A stretch of DNA of 64,000 nucleotides from Cricetomys ansorgei (lineage: Eukaryota > Chordata > Mammalia > Rodentia > Nesomyidae): NCBI GenBank assembly GCA_026225945.1, contig JAMJFZ010002500.1, forward strand, positions 3,378,501 through 3,442,500, given 5' to 3'. The translations under genes were made by a program, and so were the position numbers. Below the pieces are notes generated by a model. That model saw only the letters and a program-made list of their open reading frames with translations, was not told the DNA's origin and made no database searches. Positions 46,455 through 56,920 of this stretch are shown here, one piece after another (position 1 is the first letter of the stretch; the number at the start of each line of letters is the position of its first letter).

Positions 46455-46457
46455 TTA
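46379..46457. repeat. (TTTA)n microsatellite, expanded SINE tail
   Basis: TTTA units with two TGTATTTAA variants. Near-matching duplicates (AGAAAAATTATTTAT at 46371 and AAAGAAATTATTTTT at 46605) enclose both this array and the adjoining B1. The array is therefore the B1 A-tail read on the opposite strand. Confidence 0.9.
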
Positions 46458-46603
46458 TGGTTTTTTTTTTTCCTAGACAAGGTTTCTCTGTTGTAACTCT
46501 GGCTGTCCTGGAACTCAATCTAGACCAGGTTGGCTTCACAGAGATCCGCCTGCCTCTGCCTCCCAAGTGCTGGGATTAACGGCATGCACCACCACTGCCT
46601 AGC
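46458..46603 (-). mobile_element. B1 SINE, minus strand, full length
   Basis: AGACAAGGTTTCTCTGTTGT, CTGGCTGTCCTGGAACTCA, CCTCCCAAGTGCTGGGATTA and GCATGCACCACCACTGCC cover the whole B1. Short target duplications bracket it. Confidence 0.95.
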
Positions 46604-47164
46604 AAAGAAATTATTTTTAAAGTAGAGCATTTATACTTAATAAAGATATCAGCTGCACTCAGGGTAGGAAGAGCCTTCATAGATGCCATGATGGCATTAT
46701 AGAAAATATGAAAGAAAAATAGAAGAATACAGAATATTTGTAAAGCTCTAAGAAGCGATATAAGGAAGTTATAATCAACTCTCATCTCCATGTTACAGGG
46801 TTTGGAGATGAGAAGCTCGAGTCTATACTATATATGTCATTTACTTTCTAAGCGGTATGCTTACAATTTCTGCAGAAAATGGCATCCCAAATATACCAGC
46901 AATCCTGTAGTCCCCCAGTGCATTGATTCACGCTGCAGGTGCTCCAGTCTCTAAAGTTCATGGCCGAGTGGGCAACTGGTAGGATGCATACTTCTGGAGT
47001 GCGGATGGCAGCTATCGGTCATCACTCCACAGACCACAATTGCATGAATGCCTACAGCTATATTTTGCCTCCGGACATGGAAGCACATTGATAACACCTT
47101 CCAGGAACTCTACACATGTATTTTTAAAGTGAGGTTACAATCTAGTGTGCTCTATTTAAGTTGG
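46604..47164. other. Unassigned sequence
   Basis: No feature recognised. Confidence 0.4.
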
Positions 47165-47400
47165 GGAAACAGCTAATATACTAAGCATCTACATACACAG
47201 ACCACTACTCTTCGAAAGCCTTCTCATCTATTATTTCACATGACACAGAAGTCCTGTGGGAGAAAGCCCTGCTCGTTTCTCCACTTAATGAATGAAACTC
47301 TCAGAGCCCAGAGAGGATATGGCTTGCCTATGCTTGCTCTGATATTAAGGATGATATCGGAGAACGAACCGAACCAGGCCTCAGGCATCCCATCACATTT
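47165..47400 (+). mobile_element. MIR SINE, plus strand
   Basis: TTCTCATCTATTATTTCACA, CTCCACTTAATGAATGAAAC and CTCAGAGCCCAGAGAGGATA ... GGCTTGCC follow MIR core and tail ('aggaaactgaggctcagagaggttaagt...cttgcc'). Confidence 0.6.
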
Positions 47401-48460
47401 AATTTTTAACATGAAACAGTAAATTCTAGCATTAAGTCTAAAACTATCTCATACTCCCAGCAACTCAGAATTTCTAATTCCTTGAAGGGCTGGATACGTT
47501 TCTTTTAAAATCAAATATTGCTTATTTTTAAGTTTCAGAGTGACTCTGTGCCTATTATTTATGCTATTATGCTACATCATGAAATCAACAAGACAAATAT
47601 GGATGCTTAAAGTGCAAAGAGAAAGAACACCGAAGTCATGAAGTTTGGATTGGCTTAAGACCACACAATGAGTGGTAAGAAATTAGAAACTGAGTCTAGA
47701 GCATCTAAACCCTCAAAATTGTCACACTGGGAATCATTTAAGGTGATAAAAATGTGTGAAAAACCACTCGATTGTCTTTCTTTTTGTCACCAAACATTTG
47801 GAAGGACATTTTACACTAACTTAGGTACAATTCTTCCAAAGATCTACAGTGATTAGATATGGTTCTCTTACTGAACATTAATCCAAGATTAAAATTTATC
47901 AAGACAAAATATTGCCCACTTTGTATCAGCTGAGAAATTCTCAAAGCAATTTGTGGGATCAGCATTACTAAGTCCACTGTGCATGAAAGGTACCTCATGG
48001 CACTTTCTAAGCAGATTAGGAACTGTTAGTCACCTCTGTTCTGATCTCTGAGCGCATGAGAGGGTTTTGACAAAACGCACATCAGTTTTGGAAATCCTGA
48101 TAGCTTTGTTGTTATTTATGGTAATGCTTAGGGAGTGAAAATAGAAGAGGGTGAAAGAGATGGTTGAAAATCCCCAGGCTTTCTTAAGAAACATGACATT
48201 TCTAAGTCAGAGAAGAGGAAACTTTCTTTACAAAGTCCAATTTTCAAACTATTATGAGAACTCAGGACAGAGTGCCTATTGATAACTTGAACCACTTTCA
48301 ACGATCACAAATGAACTCAATGAGCAAGGTTAACTGCTAAAAGTTTGGCTTTTGTAAATAATACTTTAAACATTCATTCAGTGGCCTATTATTAAATCAT
48401 CTTTAAATTTTGTAAAGATGATTGATTGTTGGGGAAAAAAATTAACAAGATAAAAATTAA
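47401..48460. other. Unassigned AT-rich sequence
   Basis: No gene, no repeat recognised. Confidence 0.4.
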
Positions 48461-48545
48461 GGCCTAGAGATGTAACTCAATGGAAGAGAGTTTGCTTTGC
48501 ATACGCAAAGCCCCGCATTAAAGTCACAGCCCCGGAAAAAGAAAA
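48461..48545 (+). mobile_element. ID element (BC1-type SINE), plus strand
   Basis: GCCTAGAGATGTAACTCAAT, GGAAGAGAGTTTGCTTTGCA and CAGCCCCGGAAAAAGAAAAC are the ID core (box A, then the 'gcttgcctagca' region) and A-rich tail. ID elements derive from the tRNA-Ala-like BC1 RNA. Confidence 0.75.
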
Positions 48546-49104
48546 CAGGAAAGGAAACAAAATTCACCAGAAATTTCACTTCTAGGAAATTTTAGTGAGT
48601 TTACTAAACTGCATTTATATACACACTGGTGAAATCTACATGCTATAAAATGGCCACTCAGGAGTAAAAACAACACCAACACCATTCTGATATTCAAGTT
48701 AAGTATTTACTTTGGATTTGAATCTTGCCCCTCATAAAAACCTTTCTTCCCCATATCCTTCTTACTGGGGGGCTGACGTCACCAAAGGGGGACTCATTTG
48801 GTTCCTGAGCTAGCTGTCATCATTAGCAGAGGGTCTAGTCACCTGTGGGCCCTGCCAAACATTCTACCATTACCTGGAGCCATAATTTCATCATTGTTCT
48901 TTATCCAGAAAAATTTTCTTAGCCTATCTTTAATTTTTCATGGAGTTAAACATGTTGCTCCATTGCTCACTTGTATTTATATCATTGCTGGTAACCATGT
49001 ACTATATATGTCTTTCCATAATTTTATTCTTTGTCCTGGTTAATTTATAAGTATCCTTTCTTTGACATTTATTAAAGTTGGTCTGCTTAAAAACTGCCTT
49101 TCAT
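48546..49104. other. Unassigned sequence with a CRE motif
   Basis: No gene or transposon recognised. TGACGTCA at 48774-48781 is listed separately. Confidence 0.4.
48774..48781. promoter_or_regulatory. Full palindromic CRE motif TGACGTCA
   Basis: Second full CREB/ATF palindrome in the window, within GGGGGCTGACGTCACC. No core promoter is visible beside it. Confidence 0.2.
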
Positions 49105-49940
49105 TTTTTTATGTCACCATAATAAAATATCTGAGACTGGGAACTTACTATGCAAAAGATTAGTTCATTGCTCAGGAGATTCGAGAGCATGATGCCAGCA
49201 GCTACTTGTCATCTAGTAATTTGTTTACCGTGATTGTGCTTGACCAGAAAGGGGACCCCTCTCAGTGCAGAGGAATACATGCAAGTGGTTAAGGAAAGTG
49301 TCAGGCTCACTTCGTAGGAACAGACTCTAATAAAAAGCCAGTTCTGTGAATATGAGAACATTCATCAGAAAAGTGTTCAACTCTTTTAAAGTCCCAACAC
49401 CTGTTCAAGGCACCCCCTCCCAACAAGATTAAAGCTATCATTGTCTTTAGACACCTACAACTACTTGCAAGAGACCCCTGAAACAAGGTTTACTGATTGC
49501 TGGCTTTCCCTCATAAAAAGAGGTGGTGGAGTCACAGGGCCCTCCACTGGAATTCTGGCCACTTTTTCCTGCCATTTGTATGTATGTAATTCTGCCCTAA
49601 TCAATGTGGTTCTGTGGTCTTGGGAAGTTCTAGAGTGGTAGAGTGTGGAAGGACTAGCTGAAGGGAGTACTCTCTCTATGCAGCTCCAGGGAAGCCATCA
49701 TCCACACTGGAGTGAGACACTCTGATGTGTGTGTGTTGGGGGGGGGTTGCTTTGGAGTCACCCACTTTTCTGTACATAACCTCTCTCCCATTCTGCAGAA
49801 GTAAGCCCAATAAACTCACCGCCTCCTTAGTGACAAGTTGGTGGAATTGACTTGCAAGGAGAATTTGCTAATTTTCCACAGGGAAAGAATTCTGTAAATT
49901 TTGGTGGGAACAAAATATGTTCAAACCACAGCAGAGAGCA
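49105..49940 (-). mobile_element. MaLR-type LTR, minus strand, interrupted
   Basis: The left part is CACCATAATAAAATATCTGA, GACTGGGAACTTACTATGC and AAAGTCCCAACACCTGTTC. The right end is AATTTTGGTGGGAACAAAAT, then TTCAAACCACAGCA. These are the two ends of one antisense MLT/MT-type LTR. About 440 bp of other sequence lies between. Confidence 0.65.
49442..49880 (+). mobile_element. LTR-like insert nested in the MaLR LTR
   Basis: It runs from TGTCTTTAGACACC to TTTTCCACA, with TG...CA ends. A TATA-like CATAAAAAG lies near 49513 and a late AATAAA at 49809-49814, followed by CTCACCGCC. That is the layout of a sense LTR. Family not recognised and no matching target duplication found, so the limits may be off by tens of bases. 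Confidence 0.45.
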
Positions 49941-52303
49941 TTCACACTTTTCTCAGGATGTGTTGAATTTTAAGAGTCCTTTATACAGTCTAGGTACAAG
50001 TGTTCTGCTGGACATGTAATTGGATGTGTGGGTCAAGAACATTCTCAGACTGTGCACCCTCTTTACAAGGTGTTCCAAGGTGAACCTTGTTGTTCAGGGA
50101 TTCAGAAAAGATACTTTTTACTGCAAGCATTTTTTAACTTTCACTAAGTATAACTTTTATATTTCTTTTTCATTCATAGTTTGTGTACTTTTTCTATTCT
50201 AGGCAAGGAAACACTGTCACACCTAAGGACACTAAGATTCTTATGGAAAGTTGAGAACTTTTTATTTGATTTTCATTATCTGATTTGTCTTGATTTAGTG
50301 TTTTTCTGTGGTTCACAGTAAGTTCTTTCTTATAATTTTTCACATACATTTGCATTCTGAAACAATATGCAACTGTTCTTGCACATTCCTTAATGTAATT
50401 GATAGAATGATACTGGTCATATTCTTTAAAATAACCATTATTTTTTCAGTGAATTTTTTGTTAACATTCATATAGCCCATAATTATTTATGTTAATAGGC
50501 CATGATTTATTCATGTTTTTCAGGAGATAAGTAAAAATGTCTGGCCACATTCTATTATATTCAGTAATCTAGAAGCAAACTTGTCTATAGCACCTGGTAC
50601 ACATGTCTGAAAGTATTTAAGATGTGTGTGTATCTGTGTGTGTGTGTATACACACATATATATGAAGAAAAATCCATGCATGTTATAATATATAATATGC
50701 CACATTATTTGTATATCATTTATCCCCTGAAAGATCTGAAGATTCTTAACAATCTCATTTGAAATCTCAGCAGGCTTCTGGGGTAAAAACCAAGAAACTG
50801 ACTCTAAAACTTACAGGGAAGTTCAAAAGACTTTGACTGTGCATGTATGGTTTGCTGTCTTGTTGCAAGATTAGCAATACTTGCTCTCTGAGGGTTCTAG
50901 ACTCTCCAAACATGGGGAAATTATTGCTAATCTGTGACATTCCAAGTCAGAAATAAACCTCAAGAGAGAATTCTACAATGGGTACTTATTTCTTCCTAGT
51001 CTGGGGAGCCAAATGCCATCTCTAGCTGGCAGGTAGGCCTTTTCTCGCTGCTGTGCTCATGCAATGTAATTCTAAAATTTATGAACGCAAACAATTTTAG
51101 TTGTTTAATTTTTAACTAATTCCAAGATGCCTATGATTCCCAGAGCAGTGTGTCATCTGAGTAAATTGTACATCCACAATGACGCAGTGAAGCTAGTACT
51201 GTTTGGCCCTTGACCATGTAGAAAGAGATAGAAAACAATTCTGGTATGTCCCAAGAACGTTCAATTCGTGAGGCTGATGCTGAAACTCACCATCTAAGAT
51301 GGGCAACCAACAGTGTTGCCAGTTCTGATCAGCTGTGTTTAGTTTCCTGGGGTAAAATAAGTGTATTTCAAGCCCCTTCTGGGGATAAAAAAGCCTATAG
51401 CCCAAGATCACCGAATGTCAGACCCTGGAGACCAGGCTGCACCACCTCCTTGCGAGACAAAGAAGCACAGGCCTGTGAAGAACAGGCAATGACTGTGAAA
51501 TCATCTCCTGAGTATATGTCTACCATGGATGGACATAGAATCTTAGGGACTCTGCTACCTTCTCACTACTCTCATGAATAAGTAAACAACACCTTCTCTG
51601 ATGCATGTTATAGAATTATTATTACTAGCTACTGTTTCCCAATTTGTCTGGGTGATAAATGTGAATGATTACAAGCAGAACCATGCCAGCCCTAAATTAG
51701 CCAGTCCAATTTTATGAGATATAAATAAATGCATTTTGAACTTTTCCAGGGAGTGAGAACCTATCAGTAATATTTCATTCTAGGAACTGACTTTTGTAAA
51801 AGAAAGATCGGCATTACTCATCCCCTAAAAAATGACCCCCATCTGACTGACAGGTGGAGTTAGTAGAGTCCACGGTGTTCAGTCTGGATCAAACAGAATC
51901 CAGAAACAAGAGATCTGTGATTCAAAGCACCAGCCAAACAAAGGGTCTTCACAAGCAGGCAGGAAAACAAGCTGACCCTAACCCAGAGGGGACAATAACA
52001 ACAGTCATCTAAGCTGGGGAGAGAGGTAAAGATGATTTGCCACCAGCACTTAGGAAGTCTGTGGTCCAAATTTAAGCATACAGGACTTAGTACTTCATAG
52101 ATTTGCCAAGTGCTTCTTCATATGCTAAGAGGAAAGAGCTCTGGATGTGAATTTATCAGAAAGACACTGCTGGCTATTTTATGCACATGGCTAAGGCTCC
52201 CAAATGGTGCTCACTGCTGAACTATGCACCAAGAAAACTTGGGTAATTCCATCAGCAAAGACGCTAGAAATTCAGATTGGGACTCCCAAAAACATTTTTG
52301 TAA
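49941..52303. other. Unassigned sequence
   Basis: A long stretch without recognised repeats. It holds a palindromic TG/CA patch at 50641-50656 and a 111-codon plus frame (51246-51581) overlapped by a minus frame. Neither frame is a recognisable protein. Confidence 0.4.
50641..50656. repeat. Perfect 16-bp palindrome TGTGTGTATACACACA
   Basis: A (TG)n run meets a (CA)n run through a TATA centre, so each strand can fold on itself. Confidence 0.9.
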
Positions 52304-52315
52304 AAATCATCTTTA

Positions 52316-52551
52316 GGGGGCTGGAGAGAGGACTCATTGGTTAAGACCTTTGTCATCCTTGCAAAGAACTCACTTTCTGTTCTCAGAATCCCACATGGTA
52401 GCTCACAACTATCTCGTATCCCAGTTCTAGGGGATGCCTTCTTCTGACCTCTGTAGGCACCAGGCACACATGTGGTGCATACACATACATGCAGGCAAGA
52501 TGCTAAAACATATAAAACAAAATAAGTAAAACTAAAAAAAAAAAAAAAATG
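52316..52551 (+). mobile_element. B2-family SINE, plus strand, with target duplication
   Basis: The head GGGGCTGGAGAGAGGACTCA leads into the B2/B3 body (GAATCCCACATGGTAGCTCA, GGGGATGCCTTCTTCTGACC) and a pure A-tail. AAATCATCTTTA (52304-52315) and AAATCATCTCTA (52552-52563) match at 11 of 12 positions and are the target duplication. Confidence 0.9.
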
Positions 52552-52563
52552 AAATCATCTCTA

Positions 52564-54215
52564 TATCTTAAAATTTTGAGACATTGGAAATAGAGAAAAG
52601 AAGGCCCCAGGAACGCCCTAAAAGTGACACAATCTAAACCAAGGAGAAGCTGAGACAGTAACATGATCGACACAAGTGGGGCAAAGCTCTAAGATGGTTG
52701 GAGACCCCAGCTTACCAATTGAGAGTCCCCAGCTTGCACTGCTCTCAGCCACCAGATACATAAGTTCATCACAGCAGTCTGAGTCCATTGATTTCCCATT
52801 TATATGTGATGGATAATAAGCAGGCCTGTTAATATTCTAAATGTTATATATAATTTAAAGCTATGCATCTTTAAAAGGGTTGGTTATCTATAAACATGTA
52901 TGTTCTTCCTCCAAGGAGATAGAAGTAATTCTTAAATACCTTAAATACTCTTGCATTCTGAATATCATATTTGCCCCATGTCTGATGTTATTTCAAAGAA
53001 CCTCCCTGCACACAGAAATATCAAACAACCATTACCATTAACATATAACAGGCAATCCTAGAAAAAGACCCATCGTAACTCTGCGAAATTTCCTAGGGTG
53101 ACCTATGTCCAATTTTCACTCTTCCTCCAAAGGACTGTCTTAGACAGCTCAGGCTGCTTTAACATAAAGAGAACAGACAAGCCAACTCATACAGTAGACA
53201 TCAATTATCCACAGTCCTATGGGCTGAGAAATCCAGCAACAAAGTGCTGCCAGGTCCAGCAAGCCCCTCCCCCACCACCAGCTTTCTGGCACTGCCTTCC
53301 TGCCATTCCTCATGCTGTCCAGTAGAGAAAGTAAAAGCTTTTCCTAAAAGGATACTAATTCCAATTTTGAGAGTTCTATATTTCCCACACTGCATTGGCA
53401 TAGGGTTTCTTGCATTCTCTCATTCATCTCTCATTCATTTAGATTTATGGAACTTCCCTTTCCTGACATGAATGGCAATAATTGTGCACTTTCACAATTG
53501 CAGTGAATCCCATTTCCTCTGGGAAAACGAAGAAAAAGCTCTAGACTTAATGTAGATAAAACATATCGACAGGTGTCATGGGTGGGAGAAAACGATTCTA
53601 CATTGAAGGTCTTAAGGTTCAGACACATGAACAGGAGAAATTTTAAGGCAGAATTTCATTTCCTTGAATCTCGTAGTTTATGACATTTAAACTATCGATG
53701 ACCTTTTCCAAAGCAATTAATTTGCTTGCGTGGTTAGGGAGAGCTAATGAAGCTCCGGTACTTATGCATGCATGCTACATCTTTTTAAAGGCTAGGGATA
53801 AGCAGATAAGGAAAGAAGTAATGACAAGTACCTCCCTCTCCTGGCTAGCCACAGCTTGTTCTGAATCCACGCTTCCATTAGCAAAGACCAAGGTTACGTA
53901 GCCCAGACCACTTGCAGCTTTAACAAGGACCCTTTAACATGGCCAGCTTTCACTGGACTGATTGGAGCTAGCAATTTCAAGAACGTCACCAAAGCTTCAA
54001 TTGTACTTAGCAAAAATGCAAGAGGTCAGGGGACTCTACTCAAATGATCTTTTTTATGGGAAGCAAAATACAAATGAAATTTTCTAATCCAAAGAACCTG
54101 GCTAGCAACATGGTAACCCATCTTTCCAGAGGGCCAAAGAAACAGTCCAATTAAATGCTACACCTTTCTTTCTTAATTTTTACATTCAGTAGTAGTGTTA
54201 TGTCAGATCATAGGC
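52564..54215. other. Unassigned sequence
   Basis: No repeat family recognised. 53690-53900 has mixed composition with a TGCATGCATGC patch; nothing conclusive. Confidence 0.4.
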
Positions 54216-54421
54216 CAGTGGTCCTCAACCTTCCTAACGCTGCGACCCTTTAATACAGTTCCTCATGTGGTGGTGACCCCCAACCGTAACATTTTTTGTT
54301 GTTACCTCATAACTGTAATTTTGCTACGGCTATGAATTCTAATATAAATATCTGATTTGCAGTTTGTCTAAGCTGACCCCTGTGAAAGGGTCATTTGGGA
54401 CCCATAGGTTGAGAAACGATG
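54216..54421. mobile_element. URR1 hAT-Charlie DNA transposon (non-autonomous)
   Basis: It starts CAGTGGTCCTCAACC and ends GGTTGAGAAACGATG, imperfect terminal inverted repeats. Inside are GCTGCGACCCTTTAATACAG, CTCATAACTGTAATTTTGCT and CCCCTGTGAAAGGGTCATT. This is the rodent-specific URR1 MITE. Flanking 8-mers are degraded. Confidence 0.92.
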
Positions 54422-54962
54422 CCACAGTGACATCGTTGTTGGGGAGGGGGTCATATCATACAATGAAGGAATGATGGAAAATGAGAGGGGCGTGACTGGT
54501 TTCTATTTCCTCACATTACTGGGGCCCCTAAAAAATTTGTAATTAATACCCTCTCTCCAAATTAGTAACATTCCACTCTAAGGACTTCTTCAATGTTTCC
54601 CCTTTAATTCCGTACTTGTGGAGAAGCAAGCATGTATATGGCTGACACTGTGCTTGGCCCAGTATCAGCTAGGCTTCAGTACTTCTGTTTAGGTTGAGTA
54701 AGCCAAATACCTGCTCCTTGGAAATGCCTTCAAAGTGGCACCCTGCTTTACACAGCACAGCTTTACAAAGCACGGTTGTGCTTTAAAATCCCACAGAAAC
54801 TCATCTCAGATGCAGGGAAGGGGAACCTATAAAGTGGGAGGACGTAGGTTTTTTGGATATCTGTTTCTTGAGATCTAATCAACATGCAAATAGACCTTCT
54901 GCAAACACTGAAATTCTCTGCATCGTGAACGGCATATCTCTAAATGTCAAGATTAAAGACAG
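54422..54962. other. Unassigned spacer
   Basis: No feature recognised apart from the left copy of the B1 target duplication at its end. Confidence 0.4.
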
Positions 54963-55176
54963 ACTGGCGGTGGTGGCATATGCCTTTTAATCCCAGCATT
55001 CTGAAGGCAGAGGAAGGGGATCCCTGTGAGTTCTAGGCCAGCCTGGTCTACAGAGTGAGTTCCAGGACAGCCAGAGTTACAACAGAGAAACCCTGTCTCA
55101 AAAAAACAAAAAGAGCTGTGCGTGCGGGGTGGGGGTGGGGGGGCGAGGGTGGAGGGGGGGAGAAGGAAAAAAAAAA
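54963..55176 (+). mobile_element. B1 SINE with G-rich tail, plus strand
   Basis: A well-preserved B1: GGCGGTGGTGGCATATGCC, TTTTAATCCCAGCATTCTGA, CTACAGAGTGAGTTCCAGGA, GAGAAACCCTGTCTC. Target duplications AAGATTAAAGACAG (54949-54962) and AAGATTAAAGGCAG (55177-55190) match at 13 of 14. They enclose the B1, a G-rich segment at 55126-55160 and a terminal A-run, so the G-rich part belongs to the insertion. Confidence 0.93.
55126..55160 (+). repeat. G-rich run with quadruplex potential
   Basis: At least four runs of three or more G within about 35 bp, between the B1 body and its final A-tail. Confidence 0.8.
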
Positions 55177-55190
55177 AAGATTAAAGGCAG

Positions 55191-56733
55191 CCATGCATGT
55201 AAAGGTGAAACCACGCCCAGGGCCATCCTTTGTTGAAGATCTTCTATTATTTTCTGGGCAGGTAGCAGCAGATTGCTAAGAGGTCAACCAGCATAGGCGT
55301 AATAGGAGAATCCTCCTTAAGCAGGTGTCTCAACAGGAGACCTGAGGCGGAGTTCTTCCAGCCCTGAAAAGATCAATGCCTTCAAGGTGTGGAACAGGCA
55401 GGGAGTATTTGAGAAAACAGTTCTCTTGGCACCTCTCATCATGTCAGGGACTCCACAGCTTCGGTGTGTCTCGGACAGTGCACAACTGGAACTTTAATCA
55501 CATTTCAACCCTCCCCAAGCTTTTGGGTGCTCCTCACAACAAATGGGGTCAAAGAGTTCCATGATTATCAAACTCCTTTCTGACTCCATTGTTCTACACC
55601 TTCTTACAACTGGAAGAGAGAGGCTACCAGTGGACCAATCATTAAGATGCTAATACCTGCCCCCAAATCCATTTAGTGGTTAAAGAAAAATATCTTCCCC
55701 GTGACTTGAGATTTATAGAAAACCATGATGGTCAGTAAAACAAGGTAAAAAGTCAATCCTACTTACCCTGATTCTTTATGGAATATTTTGTTGTTGTTGC
55801 AAGTGGAAAAAGTAAGATTTCTTTATTGAAATTAAAATAAATATGTATTGCATAATACTATGTGAATGAGCCAGGAAAATCTTAGTTGTTTCTAAAAGGT
55901 CAGGCAGGCAAGAGGACTTTTCAAGTGGAATGAAATTACTGTTCTTACAAAGACACCTTTTATAGATCCTGTAGTCCTGAACTGCAGACCACCACACCCG
56001 AAGCTGGAGCCCTAAGCCTTCTCCACTCTCGCCCCTCCTTGCACTGCCTGGCGAAGAGGACAGAAGGAGGTCAGTGCGGAGACCCCAAATACTGCAAAAG
56101 CTGCAGCAAGGATCGGGGCATGAGCCTGTCATTGCATTGTTAGCATTCCTAAAATACCTAGGGTCTCCTTTTCAGCTGGATACTTGGATGGAAATTATAA
56201 ACTATCTTACTGTCAATCAAATAAATTAATACTTTACCTAGAGAGCACCATATATCTAGAGCAGCAATAACTTTTGACAAGAGGGCTGCCAACGGCTCAT
56301 GGGCACCATCAGTAACATCCACAAGCCCACTGAGATTGTTTGTTTCACCTGCCCCTAGTGTACAGCTCTTCTGAAACAGAGATTTGTTCATGAGGTTTCG
56401 AGCAAAATGGAAGATGAGCATAATCTCTCAATCAATAGTTCAAAATCATGGCCCCATCTCATATTGTTACTATTGCTAGGTGCAATGTAATTACAGAATC
56501 ATAGAGCTGGAAATTTGCTTGCTGGGTATTCCCACAGGAGACTTCCTTTCACCCTGTCTCTTCTGATTTCTAAATAAAGACAGTGCCCATTCTCAAGACA
56601 GTTGTGACTCTGAGCCTTTACTTTTTGTTTGTTTGCTTGTTTTTACTTTGTTTTGATTTTGTTTTTTACTTTATATTGCACTAGGAAAACCAATGTATCA
56701 CAATATTTATTTCATTTATTTAAAAATATTGAT
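55191..56733. other. Unassigned sequence
   Basis: No gene or repeat family recognised. A (GTTT)-rich patch lies at 56627-56672. A 118-codon minus frame at 55776-56132 is unlike any protein I know. Confidence 0.4.
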
Positions 56734-56743
56734 AAAGGAAGAA

Positions 56744-56920
56744 AGGGATGCGTATTGGGCTTGGTATTATAGGGCCTGCCTAGCTAGGTTCACTTCCCAG
56801 CAGTAAAAAAATAAATAAAATATCATCAATAAGCCAAAGATGGTATATTCCCAACACTCAAGAGGCTGGAACAGGAATATTGTTAAGTAATCCAGGCGAC
56901 ACAATGAGACTCTTTTTTTT
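56744..56920 (+). mobile_element. Composite tRNA/B1 SINE with T-tract end, plus strand
   Basis: An ID-like part (GGGCCTGCCTAGCTAGGTTC) and an A-rich linker lead into a B1-like part (CACTCAAGAGGCTGGAACAG, GGCGACACAATGAGACTC). AAAGGAAGAA occurs perfectly at 56734-56743 and 56921-56930 as target duplication. The element ends in eight T instead of an A-tail. Confidence 0.65.
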
